Source: CAYUET01 sp964443875
GTDB taxonomy: Bacteria > Auribacterota > JAFGBW01
Length of the DNA: 64,000 nt
Reading direction: 5' to 3'
NCBI GenBank assembly: GCA_964443875.1
Contig: CAYUET010000001.1
Span: 1 to 64,000 of the forward strand
Every line of letters begins with the position of its first letter. Position 1 is the first letter of the stretch. This document shows positions 60,493-64,000 of this stretch, in pieces. A program made the translations under genes and the position numbers. The notes below the pieces were generated by a model. It made no database searches. It was not told where the DNA came from and saw only the letters and a program-made list of their open reading frames with translations.

Positions 60493-62576
60493 CCTCTTTG
60501 TATGGATCGCCTTCTGTCTCTTCGAAAAATTTTGATGATTATTCCATGGAAGAGTTTCAGAAGCTTATTGAAAATTTTAAAGATGTCCGTCCTCTGCTTT
60601 TTACTTTTGTTAACCGGTTAAAAAAAATACAGGGTTTTTATGGAACTGTCATTTACCTTCTTGATGAGAGTTTTGATTTTACGCCGGCCATTTCTTTTCC
60701 TGAAAATGAGGGTACGATCGATTTTTATGAGAAGCATCTTCAATATCTGGTCAATGAAGGTCATTTTTCAGGTGTGCGTGAACTGAATAAGATAGTTCCT
60801 TTTGATATCCCTCCGGGTTATACTCCAGATAAAACAATAAAATCCTGCCTTCTTTCCCCGTTGATCTATAAAGATTGTGTGCTTGGGATGATCGGGGTTT
60901 ATTCCTTTCTTGAGCCTGTAAAAATTCCTTTGGAGCTTGTTACTCTTCTTGCAAAGCTTTATAAGCTGGTTTCCCGGCAGATTTATATTCTTCATCTTAA
61001 AAAAGAAAATCAGAATCTTAAAAATCAGCTGGATGTTCTTTACAGTTATAAAGATGATATTGTAACCCATATTACGGACTGTTTATTGATCATGGATTCT
61101 GATTTTTATATCCATGAGATCAACAGGGCCGGGGTGAAAATGTTTGGATGCACCCGACAGGATATTCTTGGAAAAAATCTTTCTGTTTTTTTAACCGATG
61201 AAAGCCGCATTATCTATGAGAGAATAAAAGGAAGAATTCTCAAGGAATCGGAAATGAGAAATGTGGAACTGGAAATAAAGAATAAAGTTCAGGAGAAGAT
61301 TATTGTCAACTTTTCCGCTGCCTTATACCAGAATAAAAAAGGAAATCCTGAGGGAATAGTGGCGGTTTTAAAAGATATTACGGAATTACGCTCGTTGATC
61401 CGCGGTCTTGAAAATGCACGAACCGAAATTGAGGAATATAATCAGACTCTGGAAGGAAAAATCAGGGAAAGAACTTTAGAACTTCAGGATAAAATTAAAG
61501 AGATTACCTATTTATCGGAATTTAATTCGGCGATACTTGAAAATATGAATTCCGGAGTCATCGGCCTGGATACAGCTTTTCATATTCATACCTTTAATCA
61601 GGCAGCCTCTTCCATAACCGGGATTAATCCCAGAGATTGTCTTGGAAAGGAAATTTATCAATTTTCTATTATTGAACCTCTTTATCAATTAGCGAAAAGC
61701 GTTCTGGATCAGAAACAGAACATAAATGGATTGGAGGTTGTTCTTAATATTGCTTCTCACCAGGAAATCACCCTTTCTGTTTCTTCCATGCTTTTACATG
61801 ATCCTTTTTCTAATCTTTCGGGGGTGATGCTTGTTTTTGCAGATACGACAATGATTCGTCTGATGCATCAGAAAATTCTTGAATCTGAACGAATGGCAGC
61901 CCTCGGAAGAATGGCTGCCAGTGTGGCCCATGAAATTCGAAATCCTCTGAACGTTATCAGGGGGCTTGCGGAAATTATTACCCGGAAAAAAACGGATGAA
62001 GAAAAAATTCATAAATATATGACTGTTGTAATCGGCCAGATAGACCGTCTGGAATTTTTGCTTAAAGAAATCGTGGATTTTATTAAACCCCGGGCCCCTA
62101 ATCTTCTCCCCTATTCTCTCCATGATATTATTTCTGAAGTTTTGGAAACTTTCAGGGAAGGCTTTCTTTATTTTTCAAAAAAAGAAATTGAAATTCATCT
62201 TAATTCTTCTGAAAAATGTACAAAAGCACTGGTCGACAGGGATCAGTTCCAGCAGATTTTATATAACCTTTTAAAAAATGCAGTTGATGCCATTGAACAG
62301 AAAGGTTCCATATCCCTCGAAATTTATGAAGGGGAAGAATATGTTCAGCTTCTTGTAAAGGATGACGGCTGCGGGATGGATGATTACGTCAAGGAACATG
62401 CCTCAGATGCTTTTTTTACAACAAAAGCCACAAAAGGAACCGGGCTGGGGCTTTCCATTGTAAAAAATATCATGGATGGACATAAAGGCCGTATTGAGAT
62501 TTTATCGAATAAAGATAAAGGAACTTCTATTGTTCTGAAGTTTTTGAAAAATAAACAGGATTCCGGTAATGGATAA
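60489..62576 (+). CDS. GAF-PAS-PAS histidine kinase
   Basis: The 695-residue soluble kinase has an N-terminal GAF-like sensor (about 20-180), a coiled coil, PAS (about 190-310), a second coiled coil (about 312-345) and PAS (about 350-460). The kinase core has His in ASVAHEIRNPLNVIRG, N-box NLLKNAVDAIE and G-boxes DDGCGM and GTGLGLSIV. No membrane helices, so the signal is internal. It is cotranscribed with HDOD and a single-domain receiver; the last gene is the likely phosphate acceptor. Confidence 0.92.
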   Translation: MTSLYGSPSVSSKNFDDYSMEEFQKLIENFKDVRPLLFTFVNRLKKIQGFYGTVIYLLDESFDFTPAISFPENEGTIDFYEKHLQYLVNEGHFSGVRELNKIVPFDIPPGYTPDKTIKSCLLSPLIYKDCVLGMIGVYSFLEPVKIPLELVTLLAKLYKLVSRQIYILHLKKENQNLKNQLDVLYSYKDDIVTHITDCLLIMDSDFYIHEINRAGVKMFGCTRQDILGKNLSVFLTDESRIIYERIKGRILKESEMRNVELEIKNKVQEKIIVNFSAALYQNKKGNPEGIVAVLKDITELRSLIRGLENARTEIEEYNQTLEGKIRERTLELQDKIKEITYLSEFNSAILENMNSGVIGLDTAFHIHTFNQAASSITGINPRDCLGKEIYQFSIIEPLYQLAKSVLDQKQNINGLEVVLNIASHQEITLSVSSMLLHDPFSNLSGVMLVFADTTMIRLMHQKILESERMAALGRMAASVAHEIRNPLNVIRGLAEIITRKKTDEEKIHKYMTVVIGQIDRLEFLLKEIVDFIKPRAPNLLPYSLHDIISEVLETFREGFLYFSKKEIEIHLNSSEKCTKALVDRDQFQQILYNLLKNAVDAIEQKGSISLEIYEGEEYVQLLVKDDGCGMDDYVKEHASDAFFTTKATKGTGLGLSIVKNIMDGHKGRIEILSNKDKGTSIVLKFLKNKQDSGNG

Positions 62577-62919
62577 ATATTCAGTTCTTTTGATTGAAGA
62601 TGAAGAATTCAGTATTTTTATGATGCAGGAAATGCTTGAACTTATCGGGTGCAAAGTTGATTCCGCAAATACAGTTCAAAAGGCTGTCGATTATTCCAAA
62701 AAGCATCTTTATGATTATTATCTGGTTGATATTATCATGAATGAGGAATCAGGACTTGATGCTTTGAAAGAAATGAATATTTCTGAAGTATCCAAAAGAG
62801 TCATTATTCTGAGTGCCAACATCAATTCTTTGAATCTGGATCAGGCTAGGAGTATAGGGGTAACGAAATTTCTTCCAAAACCCATAAAGATTGATGATTT
62901 AAAAAAAATGATCTTTTGA
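62569..62919 (+). CDS. Single-domain response regulator
   Basis: The 116-residue CheY-like receiver has the acidic pair in LLIEDEE, phospho-acceptor Asp in YYLVDIIMNEESG, a conserved Ser in ILSAN and Lys in FLPKPIK. No output domain, so it acts by protein interaction or as a shuttle in a phosphorelay. It overlaps the kinase gene by 8 bases. It is the last gene of the run. Confidence 0.9.
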   Translation: MDKYSVLLIEDEEFSIFMMQEMLELIGCKVDSANTVQKAVDYSKKHLYDYYLVDIIMNEESGLDALKEMNISEVSKRVIILSANINSLNLDQARSIGVTKFLPKPIKIDDLKKMIF

Positions 62920-62933
62920 TGAAAACATTGAAA

Positions 62934-63548
62934 TCATAATTCCGTCACAAGAAGATTCAGGGCTTTCTTTTTCGGGCCTGAACTTTGTTTAAGCGCATAT
63001 CCCACAGGAATGACCGCCATAAATTCACCCTGAGGCATATTCAGAAATTCAAGAACATCTTTTTGAATTAAAATAAGAATCCCGAGCCAGACAGAAGAAA
63101 GACCCAGGGATGTTGCAGCCAGAAGCATGTTTTCAACCGCTGCCGCTGAGCTTTGAATTTCCATAATTCTGAAAAAATCGGCAGCCTGGTCCTTTTGAGT
63201 TGCAAAAAGCTCGGGGCCTCGTTGAATAAGTTCTCCGGTATTGCTAACTGCGATGACCAGGGGGGCGCTGGCAATACTTCGGGCAGCCATTCGCAGCAAG
63301 GCAGCTGATGGTCTTGCCAGAAGAGGCGCTTTATCCGTAATCAGTTTTACCAATTCGTTTTTTCTATTTCCACGGATAAGAATAAATTTCCATGATTGCT
63401 GATTATGAGCTGAAGGCGCCATACTGGCAGCCGTGAGAATGGTTTCCAGATCAGAGGATGAAATTTCCTTATCTTGAAAAAAACGTACACTGCGACGGTT
63501 GAATATAGATTGAAGAGTTTCATTTTTTAAAAGCAGGTCAGAGTTCAT
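62934..63548 (-). CDS. Nitroreductase-family flavoprotein
   Basis: The 204-residue FMN-dependent protein has the family start FNRRSVRFFQDKEIS, APSAHNQQSWKFILI (FMN phosphate region), SAAAVENMLLAATSLGLSSV and LGIL, and a C-terminal IPVGYALK. Members reduce nitro groups, quinones or flavins with NAD(P)H. It sits in the opposite direction to the kinase operon and lacks neighbours that reveal a substrate. Confidence 0.88.
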   Translation of the reverse strand: MNSDLLLKNETLQSIFNRRSVRFFQDKEISSSDLETILTAASMAPSAHNQQSWKFILIRGNRKNELVKLITDKAPLLARPSAALLRMAARSIASAPLVIAVSNTGELIQRGPELFATQKDQAADFFRIMEIQSSAAAVENMLLAATSLGLSSVWLGILILIQKDVLEFLNMPQGEFMAVIPVGYALKQSSGPKKKALNLLVTEL

Positions 63549-63640
63549 AGGACTTTCCTTCGTGGAATCATGAGATTATTATTTTAAAGTGTTGATTTAT
63601 GGAATTATCAGTTTAAAAAAGCAATAAAAAACAAGTCAGA

Positions 63641-64000
63641 TTAATAATATTTAATGTGGGCTAATTTTCCCATTTTTTTTAGCTGGGTCACCAGGTTTTC
63701 AATGACTTTAAGCCTTGGGGTCAAACCTATTTTTTTAAAAATTTGAGAAGAGGACTGGCTTTCATTGGATGCTTGACCGACAAGAATAAAAATTCTGTCC
63801 GCTTTGTTCAGGTAATTCACCAGATTTGTTACAGAGGAGTCGTCGGATTGGTCCAGGTGTGATTCATGAAGGAGGTTCAGGGTTTGGTTCAGAGTAATGC
63901 AGCCTTCTGTGACAAGATCTATGCCTTTGATGGAATAAGAAGGGGGATCAAATGGTGAAAGAGGAAGATGTTCCATTTTAACCGGAATGAGTGTTTCTCG
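63641..64000 (-). CDS. C-terminal part of a probable SpoIIE-family protein phosphatase
   Basis: The frame remains open to the right edge, so the true start is beyond 64000. The 119 visible residues include PPSYSIKGIDLVTEGCITLN, LNKADRIFILVGQASNES and VIENLVTQLKKMGKLAHI. From memory this resembles the tail of SpoIIE-type PP2C phosphatases found in signalling proteins of delta-proteobacteria, where GIDLVTEG is conserved. The catalytic domain would lie outside the window, so the assignment cannot be tested here. The ATG at 63976 is internal, because the frame upstream reads RETLIPVK with no stop. Confidence 0.6.
   Translation of the reverse strand, partial: RETLIPVKMEHLPLSPFDPPSYSIKGIDLVTEGCITLNQTLNLLHESHLDQSDDSSVTNLVNYLNKADRIFILVGQASNESQSSSQIFKKIGLTPRLKVIENLVTQLKKMGKLAHIKYY

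Noticed and set aside
1..64000. CRISPR arrays, insertion sequences or prophage
   Set aside because: No regularly spaced repeats, transposase, integrase or phage structural genes were seen on either strand.

Overview
The window is an AT-rich, gene-dense bacterial chromosome segment from a Gram-negative organism. LPS capacity is shown by kdsA and kdsB, and outer-membrane-style envelope genes (cdsA, uppS, rseP, murI, an L,D-transpeptidase) are present. The mix of many PAS/HDOD/HD-GYP/GGDEF signalling proteins, NtrC-type regulation, Rnf-type redox proteins, radical SAM enzymes and a uppS-cdsA-dxr-rseP-proS string suggests a delta-proteobacterial (Desulfobacterota-like) anaerobe. That assignment is inference from content, and no marker here fixes the taxon. 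No prophage, insertion sequence, CRISPR array or replication origin was found.

Layout. 1-6.3 kb: two large membrane signalling proteins, a multi-PAS diguanylate cyclase cut by the left edge and a Cache/PAS hybrid kinase. 6.4-8.1 kb: a small conserved protein followed by a decaying patch with a nonsense-interrupted flavin-oxidoreductase-like gene and an internally deleted SPASM radical SAM gene. 8.1-12.0 kb: nitronate monooxygenase-like protein, NtrC-type regulator and RsmB. 12.0-12.36 kb: a cluster of inverted repeats. 12.4-14.6 kb (minus): rpsU-kdsB-radical SAM. 14.7-18.8 kb (minus): a kinase/HD-GYP/HDOD signalling operon. 18.9-22.2 kb: pimeloyl-ACP esterase and bioC coupled to a hybrid kinase. 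22.3-25.4 kb: radical SAM, HAD phosphatase, a primase-like protein with a degenerate TOPRIM site, and a small membrane protein. 25.4-31.9 kb: adk, kdsA, psd, L,D-transpeptidase and two overlapping GGDEF genes. 32-35.5 kb: MaoC hydratase, metF, a very short flagellin homologue and an unknown secreted protein. 35.6-48.2 kb: tRNA-Gly and a long housekeeping run tig-clpP-clpX-purA-uppS-cdsA-dxr-rseP-proS-TPR-murI. 48.2-52.2 kb (minus): N-carbamoylputrescine amidase, YkgJ-type protein and a partial Rnf set (FMN-binding-like protein, rnfC, rnfD). 52.3-57.2 kb: uvrB, a phosphatase, tRNA-Ala and dnaG. 57.4-62.9 kb: seven genes, each overlapping the next by 4 or 8 nt, joining an ABC-2 exporter and a 49-residue protein to an HDOD/kinase/receiver pathway. 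62.9-64 kb (minus): nitroreductase and the C-terminal end of a probable SpoIIE-family phosphatase.

Two themes stand out. First, HDOD proteins are paired with histidine kinases at two separate loci, one of them locked by overlapping reading frames to an ABC transporter; this is the best candidate here for an undescribed system. Second, several familiar machineries appear in reduced or altered form: Rnf without A, B and E beside it, a second CHC2 primase-like protein without the TOPRIM acidic pair, a flagellin of only 238 residues with no flagellar neighbours, and rpsU and dnaG lying about 43 kb apart instead of together.
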